From positions 21,614 through 85,613 of the forward strand of contig JAEZGI010000050.1 of NCBI GenBank assembly GCA_023416995.1: a DNA stretch of 64,000 bases. Reading direction: 5' to 3'. This document shows, in pieces, positions 45,298 to 54,600 of this stretch. Both the position numbers and the translations under genes were made by a program. The stretch is from Bacteroidota bacterium (lineage in GTDB: Bacteria > Bacteroidota > Bacteroidia > Chitinophagales > Chitinophagaceae). Each line of letters starts with the position of its first letter. Within the stretch, counting starts at the first letter, position 1. Under the pieces are notes generated by a model that was not told the DNA's origin, made no database searches, and saw only the letters and a program-made list of their open reading frames with translations.

Positions 45298-45573
45298 ATG
45301 GCAAATCACAAAGCTACAAAAAAGGATATGCGCCAGGCAAGCAAGCGCAGAGATCGTAACCGTTACCATGGTAAAACCACCCGTAACGCTATCCGCGATC
45401 TGAAGGCATTGAAGGATCATGAGGCTGCCACCGGTCAACTTGTTGATGTAGCTTCTATGGTTGATAAACTTGCAAAACGCGGTATTATCCACAAGAACAA
45501 AGCTTCCAACCTGAAGAGCAAGCTGGCAAAACGCGTTAACGCGCTTGCAACAGCTACTCCTGCAGCGAAGTAA
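45298..45573 (+). CDS. rpsT: 30S ribosomal protein S20
   Basis: 91 residues, very basic, with the S20 N-terminus (MANHKATKKDMRQASKRRDRN) and an all-helical composition rich in Lys, Arg and Ala. Binds 16S rRNA in the 30S body. Has its own promoter and a strong terminator downstream, so it forms a single-gene unit, as often for rpsT. Confidence 0.94.
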   Translation: MANHKATKKDMRQASKRRDRNRYHGKTTRNAIRDLKALKDHEAATGQLVDVASMVDKLAKRGIIHKNKASNLKSKLAKRVNALATATPAAK

Positions 45574-45594
45574 AGTTTCCTGATAAGATATTTT

Positions 45595-45627
45595 AAAGGC
45601 TGACCCAGCGATGGATCAGCCTTTTTT
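45595..45627 (+). terminator. Terminator after rpsT
   Basis: Perfect 9-base stem AAAGGCTGA / TCAGCCTTT with a 12-base loop, merging into a run of six T. Confidence 0.9.
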
Positions 45628-45684
45628 CGCGTCCCCCTGTACCTCCGTCGCCTGCGCCGAGCGCCTCATATGATTGGTGTTCAT

Positions 45685-46119
45685 CTACCGCTCTAATTCC
45701 CGGCTAATATATGACGACCAGGGTCCAAAACGTTTCATCGTGTCAAGCCAGTACGAGGTATTCAGATCAAGATCCGTGTATGGTCTTCCGTCAAAAATTT
45801 CCGCTGTAAAATCTGTCAGTTCCCAGTCGTCTTCCCTGAAATGCCATTTGAATTCATGACTGCCATTTCTGTTATATCCTCCACTGCCTGCTACCAGTGC
45901 ACCGCTTACTAATTTCCGTTGCTCCGCCGGAAGTAGCAACTGAGCCTCAACCTGTCGTAATAATGCAGGGTTACCGGTCGCGATAATAAAAGCAGTGTCG
46001 CGCCAATCAGCTGCAGAAGTGTTTGTTACAACCTCAAAATAACGCAGCGGCTTATCATCATTTTTGTTACAGGATAACAACACATAAACCGCGAATAAGA
46101 GCATGAACAACTTTTTCAT
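45685..46119 (-). CDS. BP74-N-like lipoprotein
   Basis: 144 residues with lipoprotein signal (MKKLFMLLFAVYVLLSC). The mature part follows the pattern of the BP74 N-terminal domain: F-V segment at about 28, VSGALVAGSGGYN (about 72-84), FREDDWELTDFTAEIFDG near 92-110, and near the C-terminus FGPWSSYISREL, closely similar to the FCPWSSRLVREL end of BP74_N. That domain is known from Dictyostelium BP74 and scattered bacterial proteins; its function in bacteria is unknown. Family call by pattern memory only. Confidence 0.55.
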   Translation of the reverse strand: MKKLFMLLFAVYVLLSCNKNDDKPLRYFEVVTNTSAADWRDTAFIIATGNPALLRQVEAQLLLPAEQRKLVSGALVAGSGGYNRNGSHEFKWHFREDDWELTDFTAEIFDGRPYTDLDLNTSYWLDTMKRFGPWSSYISRELER

Positions 46120-46256
46120 AAATGGAAATTTTAAATGCGAATGATGTGTCTGACAAAACCGTCATTGCCATCGTTGCAGGATTGTAATGAGCCGGCAACG
46201 CTTTCACACTGTGTTGTGATTTCACTTATTTTAGCAGCTCCACTTATTTTACTGCT

Positions 46257-47984
46257 ATGATCAAAAGATTTGCACTACTGATTTCAACCATCATCCCATT
46301 ATTGATAACCGGGCAGATAACCACACGCTTTGAAACAAGTGATGCAACAGAAACACCGCCGTATCATGAAATCATTTCCTGGTGGAAAACAATCGACCAA
46401 CGTTCACCGCAAGTATTAATGCAAACAAAAGGACCCACAGATGCCGGTTTTCCTTTGCATCTTGTTATTGTGAGCAAGGACCGCGATTTCAACTTCACCA
46501 GCCTGAGAAAAAAAAATAAAAAAATCATACTCATCAACAACGGTATCCATCCCGGCGAACCTGATGGCATCGATGCCAGTATGTTGCTCGTCCGTGACAT
46601 TGTTGAAGGCAAAAAACAATTACCCGCTGATGTAGTACTTGCCATCATTCCGGTCTATAACATTGGTGGGTGTCTCAACAGAAGCGCCGATTACCGGGTT
46701 GATCAGAATGGCCCCAACGAATTTGGTTTTCGTGGCAATTCACAAAATCTCGACCTGAACCGCGACTTCATTAAAAATGATTCAAAAGAAGCAAGATCCT
46801 TTGCAGCCATCTTCCACGAAGTGGATCCCGATGTTATGGTTGATAACCATGTTAGCAACGGAGCCGATTATCAACACGTGATGACTTTGCTTTCATCACA
46901 GCATAACAAACTTGGCGGAGACATGGGAAGTTTCATGAATAAAACTTTTGAACCGGGTATCTATACACTCATGAAACGAAAAGGCTACGATTTGGTGCCC
47001 TATGTAAGCTTTGCAGGGGGAACACCTGATGCCGGAATGACAGCTTTTTTCGATGGCCCAAGATATAGCACGGGTTACGCAACGTTATGGCAGACGTTTG
47101 CATTTATGCCCGAGACACATATGCTGAAAAGCTACCGCCAAAGGGTTGAATCAACATATGCCCTGATGGAATGCTTTATTGCATTTACGCATAGCCATGG
47201 GAGTGAGATCACCCGCTTACGCGCTGCTGCACGCAAATCTGTGGTTACACAAACAACATTTCCGTTGTCATGGAAACTGAACCGCTCAGACACTGCTTAT
47301 GTAAACTTCAAAGGTTTTGAAGCGATCCGCAAACCAAGCGACATCTCAGGCAAACCCAGACTGTTTTACGATCGCACAAAACCTTACGAAAAAAAGATTG
47401 CCTATTTCAACAGGTTTGTTCCCGGTACTGAAGTGAACCGGCCGGCTGCTTATATTATTCCGCAGGGCTGGTGGAAGATTATCGATCTGCTTAAGTTGAA
47501 CAAGGTCAATATGGCGCCACTTGCATCCGACACTATTATCGAAGTAGAGAGTTACCGGATCGAAGATTATAAATCTGCGCCAAGACCATACGAGATGCAC
47601 CATCTGAACAGTGGAGTCGTGCTGGCTATTACCAAAAAGAATGTAAAGTTCCGTAAGGGCGATCTTTATGTACCCATGAACCAGATAGCAAACCGTTTTA
47701 TCATGGAGACGCTGGAACCACAGGCCGATGACTCCTATTTTGCATGGAACTTCTTTGATGGCATACTCGGTCAGAAAGAAGGATACAGTGCATATGCATT
47801 TGAAGATATAGCTCATGATTTTCTTCAGAAAAATCCAGCGGTAAAAACCTTACTTGAACAAAAACGTTCCGGCGATTCGGCCTTTGCAGCCAGTGGATCC
47901 GCGCAGTTGGATTTTGTTTTCAAAAACTCACCCTATTATGAACCCGCCCACCTGCAATACCCGGTTTACAGGGTGCTTAAATGA
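46257..47984 (+). CDS. Exported M14-family zinc carboxypeptidase
   Basis: 575 residues with an N-terminal signal (about 1-19). Zinc ligands H98 and E101 in GIHPGEPDG and the third, H198, in DNHVSNG; R169 in NLDLNRDF binds the substrate carboxylate. The C-terminal half (about 330-575) is extra sequence of unknown fold. Likely cleaves peptides or amidated wall peptides in the periplasm. No clear partner gene. Confidence 0.88.
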   Translation: MIKRFALLISTIIPLLITGQITTRFETSDATETPPYHEIISWWKTIDQRSPQVLMQTKGPTDAGFPLHLVIVSKDRDFNFTSLRKKNKKIILINNGIHPGEPDGIDASMLLVRDIVEGKKQLPADVVLAIIPVYNIGGCLNRSADYRVDQNGPNEFGFRGNSQNLDLNRDFIKNDSKEARSFAAIFHEVDPDVMVDNHVSNGADYQHVMTLLSSQHNKLGGDMGSFMNKTFEPGIYTLMKRKGYDLVPYVSFAGGTPDAGMTAFFDGPRYSTGYATLWQTFAFMPETHMLKSYRQRVESTYALMECFIAFTHSHGSEITRLRAAARKSVVTQTTFPLSWKLNRSDTAYVNFKGFEAIRKPSDISGKPRLFYDRTKPYEKKIAYFNRFVPGTEVNRPAAYIIPQGWWKIIDLLKLNKVNMAPLASDTIIEVESYRIEDYKSAPRPYEMHHLNSGVVLAITKKNVKFRKGDLYVPMNQIANRFIMETLEPQADDSYFAWNFFDGILGQKEGYSAYAFEDIAHDFLQKNPAVKTLLEQKRSGDSAFAASGSAQLDFVFKNSPYYEPAHLQYPVYRVLK

Positions 47985-48037
47985 CTTACTACTGGTAATT
48001 TATGTTACTTTAGTTGAAGGCAAATAGCAGTACTATT

Positions 48038-49129
48038 ATGAAAAAGCAATTGCTTTTATTATTGATGATGTTTTTGTGGATGACCACCTTTGCGCAGAAA
48101 AGCAAGGTGGTTGTTAAGTATCTTAACCGGCAACTACAGTTTACTACCAAAGGAAAAGCAGTGTTTGGTGCCGCTGGAAGCGAAGTAGATGGAGGTTGGT
48201 TTCTTCATGCAACTTATCCGGACTCATCAACCCTGCTGAAGGCCTATTTTTCGGACAAACGATTTACTGTGAAGCAGGGTCCATATAGCCTGTTTCATCC
48301 CCGAAACGTTTTGGCGATGCAGGGTTCATTTAAAAACAATATCCCGGTTGGCCGGTGGCAATACTGGTATCCCAACGGACAATTAAAGGACTCCGGAATG
48401 CTGGATAATAATTATATGACGGGCACCTGGAAATCATGGAGTGAACAGGGGCGTTTGCTGATTGTAGCAAATTACGCGGAAAGGGCCAACCATCGGGCGC
48501 CATCTCCCGATGCCCGCAATAACAGTCTGCTTCCCGGCATGGCTCCTATGCAGGGAACGCGTGAAGGCGTTTCCATAACTTATTATCCATCCGGAATTAC
48601 GCAGGATAGCGGCATGTATGCTGCTAACAAACGAACCGGCCCATGGCGGTCCTGGCACAGTAACGGTCGCATTGACGCAGAAGGCGTTTTTGTACGCGAC
48701 AGCATGGATGGAAAATGGACCTTTTATCGTGAAAACGGGTTTAAAAGCACCGAAGAGATTTATAAAAATGGCATTGTTCAAAAAATGACCTGTTACGACA
48801 GCACCGGTCAACCACAGGGCAACTATTGTTCTGTACTGAAGCCACCAGTGCCCGAGGGACCGTTCAACGACTTCAACGAGTATATGATGGATAATGTTTT
48901 CTGGCCACGTAAACTTGAGCATTCGGATGTCCAGGGAAAAGTGAGGGTGCAGTTTGTAGTGACAAAAAACGGGGAAATAAGCGGTTTTAAAGTGGTCGAC
49001 TCACCCCACGAATTATTAAGTGATGAAGTCACCAGATTTTTCAGCACGATCGAAAAATGGTCGCCTGCGATATCGCATAATCGCGCGGTAGACTTTCCTA
49101 TGGAATACGAGGTGCCTTTTTTCCGGTGA
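48038..49129 (+). CDS. MORN/YwqK-repeat protein with TonB C-terminal domain
   Basis: 363 residues from the ATG at 48038 (signal peptide MKKQLLLLLMMFLWMTTFA). At least four short repeats of the form G-x-W-x-x-W-(Y)-x-x-G-x-(L)-x-x-S-G (for example VGRWQYWYPNGQLKDSG, TGPWRSWHSNGRIDAEG), the MORN-2/YwqK-antitoxin type, cover about 80-260; the last about 90 residues (NVFWPRKLEHSDVQGKV to FPMEYEVPFF) form a TonB C-terminal (energy-transducer) domain. No membrane anchor besides the signal peptide. Followed by a second repeat-only gene. Confidence 0.8.
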   Translation: MKKQLLLLLMMFLWMTTFAQKSKVVVKYLNRQLQFTTKGKAVFGAAGSEVDGGWFLHATYPDSSTLLKAYFSDKRFTVKQGPYSLFHPRNVLAMQGSFKNNIPVGRWQYWYPNGQLKDSGMLDNNYMTGTWKSWSEQGRLLIVANYAERANHRAPSPDARNNSLLPGMAPMQGTREGVSITYYPSGITQDSGMYAANKRTGPWRSWHSNGRIDAEGVFVRDSMDGKWTFYRENGFKSTEEIYKNGIVQKMTCYDSTGQPQGNYCSVLKPPVPEGPFNDFNEYMMDNVFWPRKLEHSDVQGKVRVQFVVTKNGEISGFKVVDSPHELLSDEVTRFFSTIEKWSPAISHNRAVDFPMEYEVPFFR

Positions 49130-49268
49130 TCTTGGTTCTGAACCTGGCCGAATCCCGTTTTTTGGGTATTTGATTACCCGGAAGCACATCTTATCTGAAA
49201 ATTTACATATATAGTTTTAAATTAACTATGTAGTCCTCTAGATTTAATCGTTTTATAAGGAACGGAAA

Positions 49269-49299
49269 TTGATTACCTGCACGTGTGCGTCTAATTTTG
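49269..49299 (+). promoter_or_regulatory. Promoter of the second MORN-repeat gene
   Basis: TTG (49269-49271), 20 bases, TAATTTTG (49292-49299): a full match to the Bacteroidetes promoter consensus, 29 bases before the ATG. Confidence 0.75.
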
Positions 49300-49328
49300 C
49301 GCTCGATTCACAATAAACAGTGCATGGT

Positions 49329-50288
49329 ATGAAAACAAAAATCTTTGCTTCCCTGCTATTTAGCCTGATTGGCGGTGCTGTCATGGCCCAGACAGATTTT
49401 GTGACTGATGATTCACGTGAAGTTTTCGCTGTGGTGAACAACCATCCGGAATACCGCTCGCCCGTTTCTCAAAGTCATGATCAACGTGTTTACCGGGTTC
49501 CTTCCCGTGGCGCCATCCCGCTGAAACCAGCATCAATGGCTGGTGTACATATGCTCAAATCCGGAATGATCATCGGGGTTTCGGCTACCGGAGATACACA
49601 GTTTGTGGCACATTATAAACGTAATAAACTTAAAGGAAGTTGGTTGAGCTGGTTTGATAACAGCCAGGTTTGTGATTCCGGTGAGCTGAAAAACAATATT
49701 CCCGATGGTGTCTGGAAAAGTTTTTACCCTAATGGCAATCTCCGTTTCATCAGAACATATGATGCATTCAAACTTGAAAAAGCAAAGCAGGATATCAGGC
49801 TTCGCCAATCAAAGGCCGTTACCTCTCCTATTGCTTCACTTGCCCGGAAAAATCTTCGGGCGGCTTATTCATTTTTACACCCCGATTATTCTTTTCATAC
49901 ACTCGCTTCACAACCACATCATTTTTCGTCTCATGATAACTGGCAAAGTCTGAATGAGCGGGTTGCAAGCAATGTAGAACCGGACGCAACGGCCTATGTG
50001 CCACCTTTCCTTGAATGTCTGCATCATGGCTTGTACATGAATTTTTATGAGGATGGAACTGTAAAAGACAGTGGATATTATAACAATGGTTTACGGGAAG
50101 GGATCTGGGAAGAATGGGTAGAAGATGGAACAATCCGTGCGCAAGGATTTTATCTGCAGGGACACAAGGCTGACACCTGGAAATTTTACGATAAGCAAGG
50201 CAATCTCCGGTATATCAGGACTTACAATAAGAAGGGCAAAGAAATACACCGGAAGAATTTTTCGGACCGAACCGCAGCAGTAAGATAA
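49329..50288 (+). CDS. MORN/YwqK-repeat protein
   Basis: 319 residues from the ATG at 49329 with signal peptide (MKTKIFASLLFSLIGGAVMA). Repeats of the same kind as the preceding gene (KGSWLSWFDNSQVCDSG, DGVWKSFYPNGNLRFI, REGIWEEWVEDGTIRAQG, ADTWKFYDKQGNLRYI) in two blocks separated by a roughly 90-residue His/Ser-rich insert (about 165-235). No TonB domain. It has its own promoter, so it is not simply co-transcribed with its neighbour. Probably a paralogous, exported protein of unknown function. Confidence 0.78.
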   Translation: MKTKIFASLLFSLIGGAVMAQTDFVTDDSREVFAVVNNHPEYRSPVSQSHDQRVYRVPSRGAIPLKPASMAGVHMLKSGMIIGVSATGDTQFVAHYKRNKLKGSWLSWFDNSQVCDSGELKNNIPDGVWKSFYPNGNLRFIRTYDAFKLEKAKQDIRLRQSKAVTSPIASLARKNLRAAYSFLHPDYSFHTLASQPHHFSSHDNWQSLNERVASNVEPDATAYVPPFLECLHHGLYMNFYEDGTVKDSGYYNNGLREGIWEEWVEDGTIRAQGFYLQGHKADTWKFYDKQGNLRYIRTYNKKGKEIHRKNFSDRTAAVR

Positions 50289-50403
50289 TTACCCATATAC
50301 CTGATCGTGAGTTGGCAGATAACCGTTGAAATAAAATAATTTCCTGCTGGCACTGAAAACCGATCTTTGCATCACGCGATTGCTTCCGGACTAAATAACA
50401 ACT

Positions 50404-51612
50404 ATGACCTGGAAAGAACGTGTGATGCTGCTGATCCTGGCCTGCCTCAACTTTACACACATACTGGACTTTATGATCATGATGCCATTGGGTAACTACC
50501 TGATGCCGCATTTCAATATTACTACCCGCTTTTTTAGTCTTATTGTAGCAGCTTACCCAATGACCGCCTTCATAAGTGGTATCATAGCTGCTTTTTATGT
50601 AGATAAATTCGACAGAAAGAAAATTCTCCTGTACGCATATATTGGTTTTATACTTGGCACCATTTGCTGCGGCATAGCGCCTGACCCGTATTTTCTTATT
50701 GCGGCGCGTATTGTTACCGGGCTTTTCGGCGGACTGATCGGTGCGCAGGTACTATCGATTATTGCTGACGTATTTCCCTATGAAAAACGAGGAAGGGCAA
50801 TGGGGACCATCTTCACGGCATTTTCGGTAGCTTCTGTGTTTGGCGTTCCCTTTAGTTTATACCTGGCAAACCTGATTAGCTGGCACGCACCGTTTCTGTT
50901 TATTGGTGTGATCGGCGCACTGGTGATTCCCTTAATAGCACGGTTCCTTCCGGCAATGACATCTCATATCGTACCCCTCGGTGAACTGCGTTATAAACCA
51001 GATATACGTAAAGTACTAAGGGATATGTTCAATAATAAAAGTCAGTTGATGGCCCTGAGTTTATCAGCAACATTAATGCTTGGGCACTTCCTGATCATCC
51101 CATTTATTAACCCCTATCTTGAATTTAATCTTGGTTTTTCAAAAAGCCAGACACCAATGGTGTATATGATCGGTGGCGCGTGTACCCTGGTTACTTCACC
51201 TATACTTGGCCGTATGGCCGACCGGTTTGGTAAACTCCGGATCTTTATCGTTTCACTGTTGCTGTCGCTGGTGCCAATATTTTTGATCACTAATATGGGC
51301 ACTATTCCGTTTGCATTGGTGCTGGCAATATATGCATGCTGGTTTGTATTCTCTACAGGACGTAATATTCCTGCGCAGGCAATGATAAGTACCGTGGTCG
51401 AATCGTCACAACGCGGCCAGTTTATGAGTTTCAATTCGTCGTTTCAACAACTGTTTACCGGTTTTGCTTCACTGATCGCCGGACTGATAGTAACAGAAGC
51501 GCCTGATGGCAGCATCAGTAACTATAACCTGGTAGGCTATCTTAGTATGGTGATTGTAAGCGGAAGTCTATACCTGGCTATCCGTCTTGCCCGCCGGCAA
51601 TCTATTAATTGA
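50404..51612 (+). CDS. MFS transporter (AraJ-like)
   Basis: 402 residues, about 12 membrane helices. Loop 2-3 contains the MFS signature region DKFDRKK (67-73), and the equivalent loop 8-9 has GRMADRFGKLR. Of the drug/sugar efflux (DHA1/AraJ) type. Substrate not predictable. It ends one base before the end of the convergent A2M gene. Confidence 0.9.
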   Translation: MTWKERVMLLILACLNFTHILDFMIMMPLGNYLMPHFNITTRFFSLIVAAYPMTAFISGIIAAFYVDKFDRKKILLYAYIGFILGTICCGIAPDPYFLIAARIVTGLFGGLIGAQVLSIIADVFPYEKRGRAMGTIFTAFSVASVFGVPFSLYLANLISWHAPFLFIGVIGALVIPLIARFLPAMTSHIVPLGELRYKPDIRKVLRDMFNNKSQLMALSLSATLMLGHFLIIPFINPYLEFNLGFSKSQTPMVYMIGGACTLVTSPILGRMADRFGKLRIFIVSLLLSLVPIFLITNMGTIPFALVLAIYACWFVFSTGRNIPAQAMISTVVESSQRGQFMSFNSSFQQLFTGFASLIAGLIVTEAPDGSISNYNLVGYLSMVIVSGSLYLAIRLARRQSIN

Positions 51613-54600
51613 TCATTCAACCACACGAATGGTACCACCACCATTATATGAATGATATTCTCCATTGTACATCGCATCTGCGCTAACCGGGCCCATCCTG
51701 TAAACACCGGGTGTAACCGCGCGAACGGCATAATAATAAACCTGCCTGTTATTGAATAAATCAACAAACAAATTGATGCGGTCATCACGTACATCCAGCG
51801 CTACAGGCACAGCAGCATTTTTTATCCAGTCCATACCCGGGATTTCACGGGTACGCGGGTTTTCAATCTCAAAACCGGCGGGTAACATATCAGTGATAAC
51901 AACATTTTCTACCGACCCGCTGTAAGATTTTTCCAATGCAAGTTCAACGATCACCAGTTCATTTTGTCTAAAGTTTTGAGCATGCACAAGGTTACCTGAA
52001 CGATCGAAGAAACGCTTACGTACCTTCAAATAATTATCCTCTTCTTTGTAACTTCCTGAAGCACTGATACCCTCCGATTCCCAGAAGTAGTATAACTGAC
52101 CTTCGCCTTTTGTAGCTAGCGTTATACTGTTACCGTTTAATTGTTTATTGTTCAGTTGAACAACCTGGCTGCCAACCTGGGCGACTGTTTTACCATTCAC
52201 CTGCACATCGCCCGTTACCGTACTTTTTGCAGCAGCACGAGCCATTTTGCCCAAAGCGAGCAAACTAAAAGAGCTTTCCTGTGTATTGAACCAGTTACGT
52301 TGATTCAACTGGTCCGAAATATGTTTCGCCATTACACCGATTTGAGCATTAGATGGATCAACCTCAAGTAATGCATTTAATGCAACAGCCTCATCGCGAA
52401 TTGGCGATGAAAAGCTGCCGCCGGTTTCTATATCAGCTACTTCACCTGAAAACGAAACCGGCAATAGTTCGCGAAACTTTGTTTTATCACCACCTATAGC
52501 GTAAGCGGCGCTTAAGAGATAGCGACTATCAAGACTTAACAATGCCTGGTTAGCCTTATAGTAATTCATCACGCTAATATTGGCGCGATCGGCTAGTGCC
52601 AACACATACAGCGAATACCCAATTTCTTTGGGCGCGATCTTCTTTTGTTGTTTCTGATTATAGTAATAGTTAACGGTTTGTTTGTTCCTGAGTTTAGCAT
52701 TAACATAAATCAGTAAACCATCAAGTAACCGTTTATCTACTTCAAAACCTGCTCTTGAAGCTTCAATCAAAAAATGAGTGGCATAAACACTGGTCCACCA
52801 ATGTTCCGTGCCCTCACCTTCCCACAAAGCAAGACCACCATTATATAACTGCCGGAGTTTTATTTTTCGGATAGCTTCACTAACGTTATAGTTGGCATTG
52901 GCTCTCATTCCGGTTGTTGTTGATGACCGCCCATATAATTGCTCAGCAATGTCACCAAAATATAATTGTGCAAATGCAGAAGATATAATCTGCTCAGTAC
53001 AGCCATAAGGATACTGCACGAGATAACGCAATTGTTTACCCAACTGCAACGCCGGATTTCTACTGATGACCAGCTTGTAGGATGAGGTGTTAGGCAGGAA
53101 GTCTGATACCGGGATGTTAATAGCGGTTTTTCCGGCACCATTAACAATGCCGCTGCCGGTCAATACCTGTAACGGAGCCGAAGGACGCACACTGATATCG
53201 TTCTCTTCCAAAAATTTTTCGCCTTGACCATTTACTTCGAGCCTGATGTTACCCGTACCTATCGCCTCACTGGCAGCTACGCTAAACAAAACACGCGATT
53301 CACTGTTTGCCGTCAAAGGCACCTGTTGAGTGGCCTCTCCGAGTACCTTAAGTGGCCCGGTAACCCTCAAGGTCGCGGCTGCAGTACCTGCTTTTGCCGT
53401 CGTGTTGGTAATGGTCACCGGCATATGCACCGTATCGCCCGGGCTCATGAAACGCGGCAACGATGAACTTAGCACAAGGGGATCAGCAACAGTCATGGTG
53501 GTAGCCTGGCTTCCAAACTTGTTATCCTTATAAGCTACTGCCATCAGCCGGATCTCGCCGCTGAACTGCGGCACCTCGAAATCAAATTCCGCTTCACCAT
53601 TACCGTTAGTTTTCCGGATGCCGCTCCAATATGAAACCAGCTTCACCCGTTTTGCAGGCATCGGGTTTACACGTTTATCCATCGATAAATTTCCGTCACC
53701 GCCCGTACTGCTGAGCGTTGCTTTAAGTTCAGGGAACAATAAGGGATAAATATCAAAGCTGTTCACACCAAGCGCTTTTTTCGCATAAAAATGCGCGTAT
53801 GGATCAGGCGTTTCAAATCCACTGACCTGCAACACCCCATTATCAACTGCGGCGAGTGTAACAAAACTTCCGGGCGCTGCTTTTACACGAACCTGCTGTT
53901 TTGTACGCGATCTTACTGATTTTGCAGACACGATGTTAACCGGTATCTGCCGGCTTTTTGCATCGACCTTCACACTTTGAAAACCGTGCGCCACGGTAAG
54001 CGGAATATCGGTTTGTGTATGCGGTTTAATCAGGCTGGCGGTAATATAAACATTAGGCATATGCGCTTCCGTCATTTTCAAATCGAGAGAAGCGGTTCTG
54101 TTTGTTACATCAATATATTGATAAGACAGCACCTGGTCCGTTTCAAGCGTCACCAGCATACGTCCGTTAAAGGGTGCTTTAAAAAGTGCCTTAACAGTTT
54201 CACCTGGTTCGTAGGCGGTTTTATTGAGACTGATATCAATATTTCCTTCGGTATTTACTTCAAACGAACTATTGTTATTGCCCCAGGATCCATAACTATA
54301 AAAAGACTTGCTCACATAAGCGTTGGCCCCCGGAACATAAATACGTATTTCATAATTGCCTGGTGACCGCGGCGTAAAACTATAAGCTGAATTTTCACCA
54401 CCTACAGTGATGGTCTCAGCTTTCATTAATTTATCATCCGGCTGGGATTCATAACGGAAATAACTACCTGCCCTTGATAATACGGTTCTGTACTCATGTT
54501 TTATGATCTTAACCTCAGCCCTGGTGCTGTTCAAAAGCTGTTGATTTTTATCTACCGCCAGTAAGGGAAATCTGATCGGTTGATTCAAGGTATAGTAATA

